Origin: Bradyrhizobium barranii subsp. barranii | Lineage (GTDB): Bacteria; Pseudomonadota; Alphaproteobacteria; Rhizobiales; Xanthobacteraceae | DNA: 64,000 nt | Assembly (NCBI RefSeq): GCF_017565645.3 | Contig: NZ_CP086136.1 | Span: forward strand, 9,903,501 to 9,967,500 | Direction: 5' to 3' | Part shown: in pieces, positions 24,685 to 33,377 of the stretch | Numbering within the stretch: the first letter of the stretch is position 1 | Layout: every line of letters starts with the position of its first letter | Made by a program: the position numbers and the translations under genes | The notes under the pieces: generated by a model | What the model saw: the letters and a program-made list of their open reading frames with translations, nothing else | Database searches by the model: none | Told to the model about the DNA's origin: nothing

Positions 24685-25746
24685 ATGAACCCGAAAACCG
24701 ACACCGTGCAGTCCTCGGCCGAGGCCCTGCGCTATCCCTGGGAACAGCATCCCGGCCCCGAAGAGATCGTCGAGGTGCGTCCCGGCGTGTTGTGGGCGCG
24801 GCTGAAACTGCCGTTCCGCCTCAACCACGTGAACATCTACCTGCTCGCCGACGGCGACGGCTATGCCATGATCGATGCCGGCTTCGGCAACGAGGAAACG
24901 ATCGAGGCCTGGACCAGACTGTTCGAGGGGCCGCTGAAGGGCGTCAACATCACGCGCCTGATCGTCACGCATTCGCACCCCGATCACGTCGGCCTCGCGG
25001 GCTGGATCGTCGAGCGGTTCAACTGCCCGCTGGTGATGACGCAGGTCGAATATCTGCAATCTGTCTACCACCAGAACCGCGGCACCGAGGAGCGGCGCGA
25101 AGCCCAGCGGCTGTTCTTCCGCCGCCACGGCATGGACGAGTCGCTCACCGAAAAGCTGCTCGGCCGCGGCCAGGATTATCTCAAGCGCGTCTCGGTGCTG
25201 CCGCCGTCCTACCGCCGCATCTCGCATGGCGACGAGGTCGTGATCGGCACGCGCCGCTTCAAGGTGATCACCGGCGGCGGGCACGCGCTCGACCAGGTGA
25301 TGCTGTATTGCGCCGACGACAAGCTGTTCCTCTCCGCCGACCAGGTGCTGAGCAAGATCTCGCCCAATGTCAGCGTGTGGGCGGTCGAACCCGACCAGAA
25401 CTCGCTCGGCGAATATCTGGCCTCGCTCGCGAGCCTGACCACCACCCTGCCCTACGATCTGCTGGTGCTGCCCGGCCACGGCGTGCCGTTCTATGGTCTG
25501 AAGACCCGCATCAAGCAGCTCGCCGATCACCACGAGGAGCGCTGCCGCCTGATCGCGGAAGCCTGCAGCGAGGTGCCGCAGACCTCGCGCGCCCTGGTGC
25601 CTGTCGTGTTCAACAAGCACGTGCTTGACGAGCACCAGATGGGCTTTGCCGCCGGCGAACTCGTTGCCCACGTCAATTACATGATCGTCGAGGGCCGGCT
25701 GACGGCGGAGACGAAAGACGGCGTGCTCCAGTTCAGGACAACGTGA
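24685..25746 (+). CDS. Metallo-beta-lactamase-fold hydrolase
   Basis: 353 residues from ATG 24685. The metal-binding motif HSHPDHVG lies near residue 96 and further ligands appear in GGGHALDQ (near 196) and LPGHGVPF (near 268). The C-terminal about 80 residues form an alpha-helical tail, LACTB2-like. Substrates of this subgroup are typically thioesters, lactones or phosphoesters, and the sequence does not tell which. It converges on the aroQ-TRAP operon. Confidence 0.85.
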   Translation: MNPKTDTVQSSAEALRYPWEQHPGPEEIVEVRPGVLWARLKLPFRLNHVNIYLLADGDGYAMIDAGFGNEETIEAWTRLFEGPLKGVNITRLIVTHSHPDHVGLAGWIVERFNCPLVMTQVEYLQSVYHQNRGTEERREAQRLFFRRHGMDESLTEKLLGRGQDYLKRVSVLPPSYRRISHGDEVVIGTRRFKVITGGGHALDQVMLYCADDKLFLSADQVLSKISPNVSVWAVEPDQNSLGEYLASLASLTTTLPYDLLVLPGHGVPFYGLKTRIKQLADHHEERCRLIAEACSEVPQTSRALVPVVFNKHVLDEHQMGFAAGELVAHVNYMIVEGRLTAETKDGVLQFRTT

Positions 25747-25805
25747 GCTTTTCGCCTCTCCCCGCCTGCGGGGAGAGGGAGCAGACCTCCGCCGCGGCTA
25801 CCAGC

Positions 25806-26237
25806 TCACTTCATATTCGCGATCGCGTGCAGCGCCGCGACGTAGCCGAACGGGCCCAGCCCGCAGATCACACCGGTGGCCACGAACGAGATCTTGGAGT
25901 GGCGGTGATATTCGTCGCGGGCGTGGATGTTGGAGATGTGGACCTCCAGCACCGGGCCTTCGAAGGTCTTGATCGCGTCCATGATCGAGACCGAGGTGAA
26001 GGAGAGGCCGGCCGGATTGATGATGATGGCATCGGCGTCCTGCCGCGCCGACTGGATCAGATCGACCAGCACGCCTTCATGGTTGGACTGGTGGAAGGCC
26101 AACTTGAGCCCGAGCTTGCCGGCCGCTTCCTCGCAGCTTGCATTGACCTCCGCGAGCGTGGTCGTGCCGTAGATGTGCGGCTCGCGGATACCGAGCATGT
26201 TGAGGTTGGGACCGTTGAGGATCATCACGCGTTTCAT
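25806..26237 (-). CDS. aroQ: Type II 3-dehydroquinate dehydratase
   Basis: 143 residues from ATG 26237, chosen because AGAAGGACC precedes it; a GTG at 26264 would overlap the dctM stop. Family motifs are clear: ILNGPNLNMLGIREPHIYG at the start with the catalytic Tyr, HQSNHEGVLVDLI, INPAGLSFTSVSIMDAI with the conserved Asn-Pro, and EVHISNIHARDEYHRHS. It dehydrates 3-dehydroquinate to 3-dehydroshikimate. It is 20 bp downstream of dctM in the TRAP operon, a context that suggests a catabolic role (quinate/shikimate use) rather than, or beside, aromatic amino-acid synthesis. Confidence 0.93.
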   Translation of the reverse strand: MKRVMILNGPNLNMLGIREPHIYGTTTLAEVNASCEEAAGKLGLKLAFHQSNHEGVLVDLIQSARQDADAIIINPAGLSFTSVSIMDAIKTFEGPVLEVHISNIHARDEYHRHSKISFVATGVICGLGPFGYVAALHAIANMK

Positions 26238-26256
26238 GGACAGGTCCTTCTGGAAG

Positions 26257-27537
26257 TTAGCCACCGAACCACTTGGCCGGACCGGTGACGAGAACGGGAA
26301 ACAGCGTCAGCAAGGCTAGCACGACGAGCTGCGCGATCAGGAAGGGCCAGACGCCGCGGATCAGATCATCCATCGAGACGCGGGCAACGCCACAGACGAC
26401 GTTGAGCACGACGCCGACCGGCGGCGTGATCAGCCCGATCGCATTGTTGATGATGAAGAGCACGCCGAAATAGACGGGGTCGATGCCGGCCTGCTTGACG
26501 ATCGGCATCAGGATCGGCGTCAGGATCAGGATCGTCGGCGTCATGTCCAGCGCGGTGCCGACGATGACGACGATGATCATCAGAACGAAGGTGAGGAGGG
26601 TCTTGTTGCCCGCGAACGGTTGCACGAGCGCCACGATCTGGTCGGAGATCTCGGCAACCGTGATCAGCCAGGACGATACCAGCGCCGCGGCGACGAGGAA
26701 CATCACGACAGCCGTGGTCTGCGCGGTCGAGACCAGCAGCGCCGGCAATTGTGCCGGCCTGAGCTCGCGATAGACGCCCATCGCCACCACCAGCGAGTAG
26801 ACGGCGACGACGACGGCCGCTTCCGTCGGCGTGAAGATGCCGAAGCGCAGGCCGAAAATGATGATCATCGGCAGCATCAGGGCCCAGAAGCCGTCGATCA
26901 GCGCGCACCAGATCTCGGCGATGCTCTTGCGCGGCAGGCGCGCCGGGTTCTCCTTGCGCACCACCCACCACCAGGCAAAGCACAGGCCGACGCCGAGCAG
27001 CAGGCCCGGCACGATGCCGGCCAGAAACAGCTTCGAGATCGAGACATTGGCGGCGACGCCGAAAATGACGAAACCGATCGACGGAGGAATGACGGGCGCG
27101 ATGATCCCGCCGGCAGCGACGAGGCCAGCCGCGCTGGCGCGATTGTGGCCAGCGGCGGCCATCATCGGCACCAGGAGCGCACCGAGCGCCGCGGCGTCCG
27201 CGACCGCCGAGCCCGACAGCGAGGCCAGGATGCATGACGTCAGGATCGCGACATAGCCGAGCCCGCCGCGGAAATGGCCGACCAGCGCGATCGCGAAGTT
27301 GAGGATGCGACGCGCCAGGCCGCCGGTGTTCATGACCTCGCCGGCGAGGATGAAGAACGGCACTGCCATCAACGGAAAGGAATCGACGCCGTTGATGACG
27401 TTCTGCGCGATGATCTGGGAATCGAACATCGCGAGATAGGTCATCAACGCGATGCCGCAGATGATCAGCGCAAACGCGATCGGCATGCCGATCGCCATGG
27501 CGCCGAGCAGCGAGAAGGTGAAGACGGCGACAGTCAT
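26257..27537 (-). CDS. dctM: TRAP transporter large permease
   Basis: 426 residues from ATG 27537, overlapping the dctQ stop (ATGA). It is very hydrophobic, with the DctM/SLC13-like fold expected to have about 12 helices. Motifs include SGSAVADAAALGALLVPMM near residue 108 and GGIIAPVIPPSIGFVIFG near 143, and ITPPVGVVLNVVCGVARV near 370. It forms the sodium-dependent transport core with dctQ and receives ligand from the dctP protein encoded two genes upstream. Confidence 0.95.
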   Translation of the reverse strand: MTVAVFTFSLLGAMAIGMPIAFALIICGIALMTYLAMFDSQIIAQNVINGVDSFPLMAVPFFILAGEVMNTGGLARRILNFAIALVGHFRGGLGYVAILTSCILASLSGSAVADAAALGALLVPMMAAAGHNRASAAGLVAAGGIIAPVIPPSIGFVIFGVAANVSISKLFLAGIVPGLLLGVGLCFAWWWVVRKENPARLPRKSIAEIWCALIDGFWALMLPMIIIFGLRFGIFTPTEAAVVVAVYSLVVAMGVYRELRPAQLPALLVSTAQTTAVVMFLVAAALVSSWLITVAEISDQIVALVQPFAGNKTLLTFVLMIIVVIVGTALDMTPTILILTPILMPIVKQAGIDPVYFGVLFIINNAIGLITPPVGVVLNVVCGVARVSMDDLIRGVWPFLIAQLVVLALLTLFPVLVTGPAKWFGG

Positions 27538-28085
27538 GCCTGCTGCTTTCCGCTCGCGGCGCCAGGAGAATGCGGGAGCTCCTCGGACTCGCTGATGGCG
27601 ATCAGATCGGCATCGGCGACCTGCCCGGTCACGAGCCGATAGAGCTCGTGCACGATGATCACGCAGGAGGAGGCGCCGAACACGATCCCGGCGGCGTAGA
27701 ACAGGCCGACCGAGAGCCCCGAGGCGGGCGCCACCGTGTCCCAGTTCAGCACCGTCTGCTTCCAGGAGCCTTCCGTCAGCAGCACGGAGGCATAGAGCAT
27801 CAGCGCGTGGCTGAGGCCGTAGCAGACCTTGCGGCCGAACGGCGACAGCACCTTGAGGAGGCTGTCGACGCCGAGATGGGCATGCTCCTTCAGGCCGATG
27901 ATCGCGCCCAGAAACACCATCCACACGAACAGCCAGCGCGACAGCTCCTCCGAGATCGCAATCCCGGAATTGAAGCCGTAGCGCAGCACGACGTTGCCGA
28001 ACACCAGCACCACCATGGCGGCGAGCAGCACCGCGATCACCGCGCGGAGCAGCCAGAAATAGGCGTCGACCATCGTTTTCATCAT
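27534..28085 (-). CDS. dctQ: TRAP transporter small permease
   Basis: 183 residues with four hydrophobic segments. The conserved pattern ISEELSRWLFVWMVFLGAII lies near residue 44. The start is ATG 28085 (a second ATG follows directly), preceded by AGGACGGAC. It lies 22 bp after dctP and overlaps dctM by 4 bases. Together with dctM it makes the membrane complex. Confidence 0.93.
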   Translation of the reverse strand: MMKTMVDAYFWLLRAVIAVLLAAMVVLVFGNVVLRYGFNSGIAISEELSRWLFVWMVFLGAIIGLKEHAHLGVDSLLKVLSPFGRKVCYGLSHALMLYASVLLTEGSWKQTVLNWDTVAPASGLSVGLFYAAGIVFGASSCVIIVHELYRLVTGQVADADLIAISESEELPHSPGAASGKQQA

Positions 28086-28107
28086 GTCCGTCCTGCTGCG
28101 CTTCGGC

Positions 28108-29136
28108 TTACGGCTTCAAAGCGTGCACGCGGTCGAGCTCACTGTTGAACAGCTTGACGATGGCGGGGTCGTAGTCGGCCGAGAATTTTTCCGCGATCGG
28201 CTTGGTCTTCTCGCGCATGCGATCGAGCTCGGCGGGCGCGATCTCGTTGACGGCCATGCCCTTGGCCTTGAGCTCGTCGATCGCGGCCTTGGCCTGCTCG
28301 CGGCTGACCTTGCGCTGGTAGTCGCGCGCCTCGATGGCCGCGTCCTGCAAGATCTTCTGCTCGTCAGGCGAGAGCCCGTCCCAGAACTTCTTGCTGATCA
28401 GGATGATGTTGGTCGAGTAGGTATGGTTGGTGACGCTGAGATATTTCTGCACCTCGAAGAACTTGTTCGACAAGATCACGGAGAACGGGTTCTCCTGGCC
28501 GTCGACGGTGCCCGTCTCCAGCGCGCTATAGAGCTCCGAGAAACTCATCGGCACCGGGTTGGCGTTGAAGGCCTTGAAGGTCTCCAGATAGACCGGGTTC
28601 GGGATCACGCGGATCTTGATGCCGCCGAGGTCCTCGCCCTTGGTGATGGCACGCTTGCTGTTGGTGACGTTGCGGAAGCCGAGATCCCAATAAGCGAGAC
28701 CAACCAGCCCCTTCTCGGGCAGCTTTGCCAGCAGCGCTGCGCCGAGCGGACCATCGAGCAGGGCGTCGGCCTGCTGCGGCGTCGAGACGATGAAGGGGAA
28801 ATCGATCAGGCCGTAATCCTTGACGATGCCGACCAGCGACGTCGTCGCCGGCGACTGCATCTCCTGGGTGCCGGCGCGCAGCGCCGATTGCTGCTGCATC
28901 TCGCTGCCCAGCTGGTTGGCCGGATATTCGCGCACCCTAAGCTTGCCGCCGCTCTTCGCCGCGACGATCTCGGCGAATTTCTGCACGCCTTTGCTGACGG
29001 GATGGTCGGTGTTGTTGAGGTGCCCCCAGCGGATGGTGCGCTCCTGAATGGCCTGCGCCGAGGCCGGCCCCATCGCGCCCAAAGCGACCGCGCCGATCGC
29101 CGCCACCAAAGCCAGACCTTTGAACCGAACGGGCAT
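28108..29136 (-). CDS. dctP: TRAP transporter substrate-binding protein (DctP family)
   Basis: 342 residues from ATG 29136, preceded by GGGGAGGGGGCG. A signal peptide ends near PASAQA. DctP-family features are visible: GRLRV-type KLRVREYPANQLGSE near 70, LGGIKIRVIPNPVYLETFKA near 168 with the substrate-carboxylate-binding arginine in IRV, and YSALETGTVDGQENPFSVI near 202. It captures an organic acid in the periplasm. Linkage to aroQ suggests quinate, shikimate or a dehydro derivative, which is inference. The start lies across a 146-bp gap from an insertion element. Confidence 0.94.
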   Translation of the reverse strand: MPVRFKGLALVAAIGAVALGAMGPASAQAIQERTIRWGHLNNTDHPVSKGVQKFAEIVAAKSGGKLRVREYPANQLGSEMQQQSALRAGTQEMQSPATTSLVGIVKDYGLIDFPFIVSTPQQADALLDGPLGAALLAKLPEKGLVGLAYWDLGFRNVTNSKRAITKGEDLGGIKIRVIPNPVYLETFKAFNANPVPMSFSELYSALETGTVDGQENPFSVILSNKFFEVQKYLSVTNHTYSTNIILISKKFWDGLSPDEQKILQDAAIEARDYQRKVSREQAKAAIDELKAKGMAVNEIAPAELDRMREKTKPIAEKFSADYDPAIVKLFNSELDRVHALKP

Positions 29137-29282
29137 CGCCCCCTCCCCTGTTGATCTCGTTCTTAGGGGCGGGAACGTCTTATATGACGAATTATAAATC
29201 AACCTATATTTTTAATTTTGTATGACATTATATGAAACACTTGATAAAGTTACGAAATTTGGCAAAACGCACGTCCAAAGCG
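29137..29282. promoter_or_regulatory. AT-rich promoter/operator region of the TRAP operon
   Basis: This stretch is far more AT-rich than its surroundings. TATGAC occurs at 29184-29189 and 29222-29227, embedded in ATATGACGAATTATAAAT and GTATGACATTATATGA, which resemble imperfect GntR-family sites. Before insertion of the element at 29283 this was probably the shared region between dctP and the GntR regulator now at 30929. Confidence 0.5.
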
Positions 29283-30920
29283 CTAGCCCGTCTTATTCGT
29301 AAGAGTGCGCCTGAGGGCTGGCGAGCGTGGTGTAAAGCGCTGATGCGGCGTAGGATTCGGTTGCGAAGCCACCCCATCACCTTCAACCGCGAACGCCACG
29401 CCCGCCATGACCGACGATACGATTCCGCCCTTCTCGTTTCCAGCCGTTCACGCCAAGAAAGTCACAGCTGCCTTCGATGGTGGGCGCCTAACCTCGAACG
29501 GGGGCGTGATGCTTCTGGCGATGGCCGAGCGGCGTCTCGGTTTGGCCAACAATCTGGCCCGGGTGTTCCCGGATCGGCGCGATCCGACGCGGGTCGTGCA
29601 CAGCCTGGTCGATATGCTCCGCGCTCGCATGTTCGCGATCTGCTGCGGCTACGAGGACGCCGACGACCTCGATCATCTGAGGTCCGATCCGGCATTCAAA
29701 CTGGCCTGCGGACGGCTGCCGGACACGGGCCGGGATTTGTGTTCCCAGCCGACGCTGTCGCGGCTGGAGAATGCTCCGCGCCTGCGCGACGTGATCCGGC
29801 TGACCTACATTTTGGTCGACGCATGGATGGATAGCTACCCGCGCGAGCCGGCATCCGTCACGCTCGACATCGATGATACCTGCGACGTCGTCCACGGCCA
29901 TCAGCAGCTCTCGCTGTTCAACGCTCATTATGACGAACGCTGCTTCCTGCCGATCCACGTCTACGACACGGAGAAGAGCCGGCCCGTGGCCGTCGTGCTG
30001 CGGCCCGGCAAGACGCCGGGCGGCGTCGAGGTGCGTGCCCATCTGCGCCGCCTGGTACGGCATATCCGGACGCGATGGCACAACACGCAAATTACGTTCC
30101 GTGGCGACGGGCACTATGCCCGGCCGGAGGCCATGGCGTGGTGCGAGACCAACGGCATCGACTACATCTTCGGTCTGTCCGGCACCAAGCCTCTCGCCAG
30201 AAAAGTCGACGAGGTCGCCGACGACATCCGCACGCGACGCGCCATCGAGAACCTGCCGGTTCTGCGTGGCTATACCGAGACGCGCCACAAGGCAAAGTCC
30301 TGGGATCGCGAACGGCGCACTGTCGCCCGTATTGAGGCGACGATGCTCGGCCTCGACATCCGCTTCGTCGTCACCAGCCTCGATGTCGGCTCGGCCGAGT
30401 GGATCTACGACAGCCTGTATTGCGCGCGCGGCCAAGCAGAGAATCTGATCAAGCTGCATAAGACACAGCTCGCCTCCGACCGCACCAGCTGCCGTTCGGC
30501 GCTCGCCAACCAGGTCCGTCTCGTGCTCCATACGGCCGCTTATTGGCTGATGCTGACCGTGCGCGACGCCATTCCCAAAGCCCGGGAATTGGCCGCTGCC
30601 GAGTTCGCGACGCTGCGTCTTCGGCTCTTGAAAATCGCCGCCCGTGTCGTCGAGACCACGAGCCGCATTCGCCTTGCGTTTGCCGCGGCATGTCCCGAAG
30701 CCGACCTGATCTGCGGCTTGCCCGGCGCGCTGCTGCCGCTCGGTCCTTGACCGGCGGGGCGTCCGCCCCCGTTCGCCCAACCCATCCCTCAAGCGCGTTG
30801 CAAAGTACCGGTCGTCAGGCGGCGAAAAGCCGAAGGCAATCCTGTGCGCCTCGTCAGACAAGATGTGCGGCCGCATCAATCGGGCCCAAATGCCGCACTC
30901 TCACGAATAGGACGGGCTAG
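29283..30920 (+). mobile_element. IS1380-family insertion sequence
   Basis: 1638 bp bounded by imperfect 27-bp terminal inverted repeats: the left begins CTAGCCCGTCTTATTCGTAA at 29283, and the right (30894-30920) reads, inverted, CTAGCCCGTCCTATTCGTGA. Length and a single DDE transposase fit IS1380. No clear 4-bp target duplication is visible (AGCG on the left, GATG on the right). The right end lies 8 bp before the start codon of the GntR regulator. Confidence 0.88.
29407..30750 (+). CDS. IS1380-family transposase
   Basis: 447 residues. DDE-type acidic residues are seen in VTLDIDDTCDVVHGHQQLS near residue 156, FRGDGHYARPEAMAWCETNG near 233, and the glutamate in YCARGQAENLIKLHKTQLAS near 343. 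The N-terminus (GGRLTSNGGVMLLAMAERRL) is typical of this family. The reading frame is complete, so the element could be active. Confidence 0.93.
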   Translation: MTDDTIPPFSFPAVHAKKVTAAFDGGRLTSNGGVMLLAMAERRLGLANNLARVFPDRRDPTRVVHSLVDMLRARMFAICCGYEDADDLDHLRSDPAFKLACGRLPDTGRDLCSQPTLSRLENAPRLRDVIRLTYILVDAWMDSYPREPASVTLDIDDTCDVVHGHQQLSLFNAHYDERCFLPIHVYDTEKSRPVAVVLRPGKTPGGVEVRAHLRRLVRHIRTRWHNTQITFRGDGHYARPEAMAWCETNGIDYIFGLSGTKPLARKVDEVADDIRTRRAIENLPVLRGYTETRHKAKSWDRERRTVARIEATMLGLDIRFVVTSLDVGSAEWIYDSLYCARGQAENLIKLHKTQLASDRTSCRSALANQVRLVLHTAAYWLMLTVRDAIPKARELAAAEFATLRLRLLKIAARVVETTSRIRLAFAAACPEADLICGLPGALLPLGP

Positions 30921-30928
30921 GATGAGGC

Positions 30929-31663
30929 ATGGACACCCTTCCCGACACGACCGCCGAGACGGTGGGCGACAGCGCCTATCGCCGCATCCGCACCGACCTG
31001 ATCTTCGGCAAGCTGACGCCGGGGCAGAAGCTGAAGCTCGAGCGGATGAGCGGCGCCTACGGCACCAGCATCTCGACGCTGCGCGAGACGCTGAACCGGC
31101 TGTGCTCGGAAGGTTTTGTCGTCGCCGAAGGCCAGCGCGGCTTCGAGGTCGCGCCGATCTCGGCGACCGAATTCCAGGAGATCGCTGAGCTGCGCGAGCT
31201 GCTCGAGAGCCACATGATCGAGAAGTCGTTCGCGGCCGGCGATCTCGACTGGGAAGCGCACATCGTCTCGGCGCATCACAAGCTCGCGGCGATGGAGCGG
31301 ATGCTACTGTCAGGCGAGCGATCCGATGCGGAGAGCTGGAAACAGTGCGATTTCCAGTTTCATCGCGCGATCGTCGCGGCCTGCGGCTCGAAGGTGCTGC
31401 TCGATGCGCATGCCGCGGTCTATGACCGCTATCTGCGCTACCAGATGATCGCCGTGGTGTTCCGCGGCGAGATGGCGGCGGCCGAGCATCGCGAGCTGAA
31501 AGAGCTGGCGCTGAAGCGCGACGCCAAGGGCGCGAACAAGGTGCTGCACACCCACATCCATGATTGCGTGGCGCATGCCTTGCGCAATTCGGATTGGTTA
31601 AAGCCGGCGGCCGCCGTCAAGGACGCGCGGAGCGAGCCGCGCAAGAAGGCCAAGGCCGGGTAG
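30929..31663 (+). CDS. GntR-family regulator with FCD ligand domain
   Basis: 244 residues from ATG 30929. The winged helix-turn-helix is near residues 15-80 (LIFGKLTPGQKLKLERMSGA, then STLRETLNRLCSEGFVVAEG). An FCD-type all-helical C-terminal domain follows (EIAELRELLESHMIEKSF; FHRAIVAACGSKVLLDAHAA with a metal-binding His; VLHTHIHDCVAHALR). FCD proteins usually respond to carboxylic acids. It probably controls the TRAP/aroQ operon to its left, but an IS1380 element now separates them, ending 8 bp before this start and removing its native leader and promoter. Confidence 0.9.
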   Translation: MDTLPDTTAETVGDSAYRRIRTDLIFGKLTPGQKLKLERMSGAYGTSISTLRETLNRLCSEGFVVAEGQRGFEVAPISATEFQEIAELRELLESHMIEKSFAAGDLDWEAHIVSAHHKLAAMERMLLSGERSDAESWKQCDFQFHRAIVAACGSKVLLDAHAAVYDRYLRYQMIAVVFRGEMAAAEHRELKELALKRDAKGANKVLHTHIHDCVAHALRNSDWLKPAAAVKDARSEPRKKAKAG

Positions 31664-31712
31664 ACCCGCACCGCCGCCGATGGTGCAAAGCAACATTGCC
31701 TCTCGCGCGAAC

Positions 31713-31726
31713 TTGATCGGGATCAA
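31713..31726. promoter_or_regulatory. FixK/FNR-type box upstream of hemA
   Basis: TTGATCGGGATCAA matches the FNR/FixK half-site palindrome TTGAT-N4-ATCAA perfectly. Centred 142 bp before the hemA ATG, it would place a class II start near 31761. Known biology: FixK2 activates microaerobic genes, including heme-biosynthesis genes, in bradyrhizobia. Whether this hemA is activated is inferred from the site alone. Confidence 0.75.
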
Positions 31727-31798
31727 GTTTCAAATCGCACGATAGGGCATTTTGCCCAAATGCTCCCCATGCCCAAATGTGGGATAGCGCATAGACTC

Positions 31799-31817
31799 TA
31801 GAGCTGGAAAAGCTCTA
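31799..31817 (+). other. Hairpin in the hemA leader
   Basis: TAGAGCT and AGCTCTA form a 7-bp stem around GGAAA. It lies 44 bp before the hemA ATG, inside the probable 5' untranslated region. Two direct TGCCCAAATG repeats (31753-31762 and 31770-31779) lie upstream. A role in translation or binding is not shown by the sequence. Confidence 0.45.
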
Positions 31818-31861
31818 AGAAGATGCGCCCTTTTTGGTCAGTTCCGTCTTAGGTTTTGCCG

Positions 31862-33091
31862 ATGGATTACGCCCAGTTCTTCAATACCGCCCTCGATCGT
31901 CTCCACACCGAGCGGCGCTACCGCGTGTTCGCCGATCTCGAACGCATCGCCGGTCGGTTCCCGCATGCGCTCTGGCACTCGCCGAAGGGCAAACGCGACG
32001 TCGTGATCTGGTGCTCCAACGATTATCTCGGCATGGGCCAGCACCCGAAGGTGGTCGGCGCCATGGTCGAAACCGCGACCCGCGTCGGCACCGGCGCAGG
32101 CGGCACCCGCAACATCGCCGGCACGCATCATCCGCTGGTGCAGCTCGAGGCCGAGCTCGCCGATCTCCACGGCAAGGAAGCGTCGCTGCTGTTCACCTCG
32201 GGCTATGTCTCGAACCAGACCGGCATCGCGACCATCGCGAAGCTCATTCCGAACTGCCTGATCCTGTCGGACGAGCTCAACCACAATTCGATGATCGAGG
32301 GCATCCGCCAGTCCGCCTGCGAGCGCGTCGTGTTCCGCCACAACGACCTCGCCGACCTCGAAGAGAAGTTGAAGGCCGCAGGTCCGAACCGGCCGAAGCT
32401 GATCGCCTGCGAAAGCCTCTATTCGATGGACGGCGACGTCGCCCCGCTCGCCAAGATCTGCGATCTCGCCGAGAAATATGGCGCGATGACCTATGTCGAC
32501 GAGGTCCATGCCGTCGGCATGTACGGCCCGCGCGGCGGCGGCATCGCCGAGCGTGACGGCGTCATGCATCGCATCGACATTCTCGAAGGTACGCTGGCCA
32601 AGGCGTTCGGCTGCCTCGGCGGCTACATCGCCGCCAACGGCCAGATCATCGACGCCGTGCGCTCCTACGCGCCGGGCTTCATCTTCACCACCGCGCTGCC
32701 GCCGGCGATCTGCTCGGCCGCGACCGCCGCGATCAAGCATCTGAAGACCTCGAACTGGGAGCGCGAGCGCCACCAGGACCGCGCCGCCCGCGTCAAGGCG
32801 ATACTCAATGCTGCCGGCCTGCCTGTGATGTCGAGCGACACCCATATTGTGCCGCTGTTCATCGGCGATGCCGAGAAGTGCAAGCAGGCGTCCGACCTGC
32901 TGCTGGAACAGCACGGCATCTACATTCAGCCGATCAACTATCCGACGGTGGCCAAGGGCACCGAACGCCTGCGCATTACGCCCTCGCCCTATCACGACGA
33001 CGGCTTGATCGATCAGCTCGCCGAAGCGCTCCTGCAGGTGTGGGACCGCCTCGGTCTGCCGCTCAAGCAAAAGTCGCTGGCGGCGGAGTAG
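31862..33091 (+). CDS. hemA: 5-aminolevulinate synthase
   Basis: 409 residues from ATG 31862, the usual length for the alphaproteobacterial enzyme. It condenses glycine and succinyl-CoA to ALA, the first step of heme synthesis by the Shemin route. Family motifs: [20 protein letters not shown] near 50, [20 protein letters not shown] near 82, [16 protein letters not shown] near 214, and [17 protein letters not shown] with the PLP lysine at residue 247. A FixK/FNR-type box lies upstream. Heme made from this product feeds the oxidase encoded at the right end of the window. Confidence 0.96.
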   Translation: MDYAQFFNTALDRLHTERRYRVFADLERIAGRFPHALWHSPKGKRDVVIWCSNDYLGMGQHPKVVGAMVETATRVGTGAGGTRNIAGTHHPLVQLEAELADLHGKEASLLFTSGYVSNQTGIATIAKLIPNCLILSDELNHNSMIEGIRQSACERVVFRHNDLADLEEKLKAAGPNRPKLIACESLYSMDGDVAPLAKICDLAEKYGAMTYVDEVHAVGMYGPRGGGIAERDGVMHRIDILEGTLAKAFGCLGGYIAANGQIIDAVRSYAPGFIFTTALPPAICSAATAAIKHLKTSNWERERHQDRAARVKAILNAAGLPVMSSDTHIVPLFIGDAEKCKQASDLLLEQHGIYIQPINYPTVAKGTERLRITPSPYHDDGLIDQLAEALLQVWDRLGLPLKQKSLAAE

Positions 33092-33101
33092 GCCTGCTTC
33101 C

Positions 33102-33226
33102 ACCCTCCCTTGGAGGGAGACGGGGTGGGGTGACAGTCTCTCCACCTCTGACGCTGCTCGTGTGGAAACATCCCCCCCCCCCCGCTCGCGCTTCGCGCGA
33201 TCGACCCTCCCCCTCCAGGGGAGGGT
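33102..33226. repeat. Palindromic repeat, family A copy 2, with a 12-C run
   Basis: The arms ACCCTCCCTTGGAG (33102-33115) and CTCCAGGGGAGGGT (33213-33226) pair with one mismatch. The right half matches the copy at 3181-3371. Where that copy reads ATCACCCCACCCCG, this one has an uninterrupted run of 12 cytosines at 33172-33183, a likely slippage or base-calling hotspot. Confidence 0.85.
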
Positions 33227-33377
33227 AAGCGGGATCCGCGTCCGGTCGCACCTTAACGACAACCCCAATTCCCGCCCCGGTAGGGCATTTCGCTGTCGCT
33301 TGCGCCCGCCCAACGCGCTAGATTTGCAGGGAAAATGAGTTCGGGCGCCCTCGCGCCCAGGGAGAAGCGCGCTCGCC

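Noticed and set aside
29279..30924. 4-bp target duplication for the IS1380 element
   Set aside because: AGCG on the left and GATG on the right do not match; the ends are assigned from inverted repeats only.
31753..31779. TGCCCAAATG direct repeats as an Irr-type iron box
   Set aside because: Does not match the iron-control-element consensus I know; noted only as a repeat.
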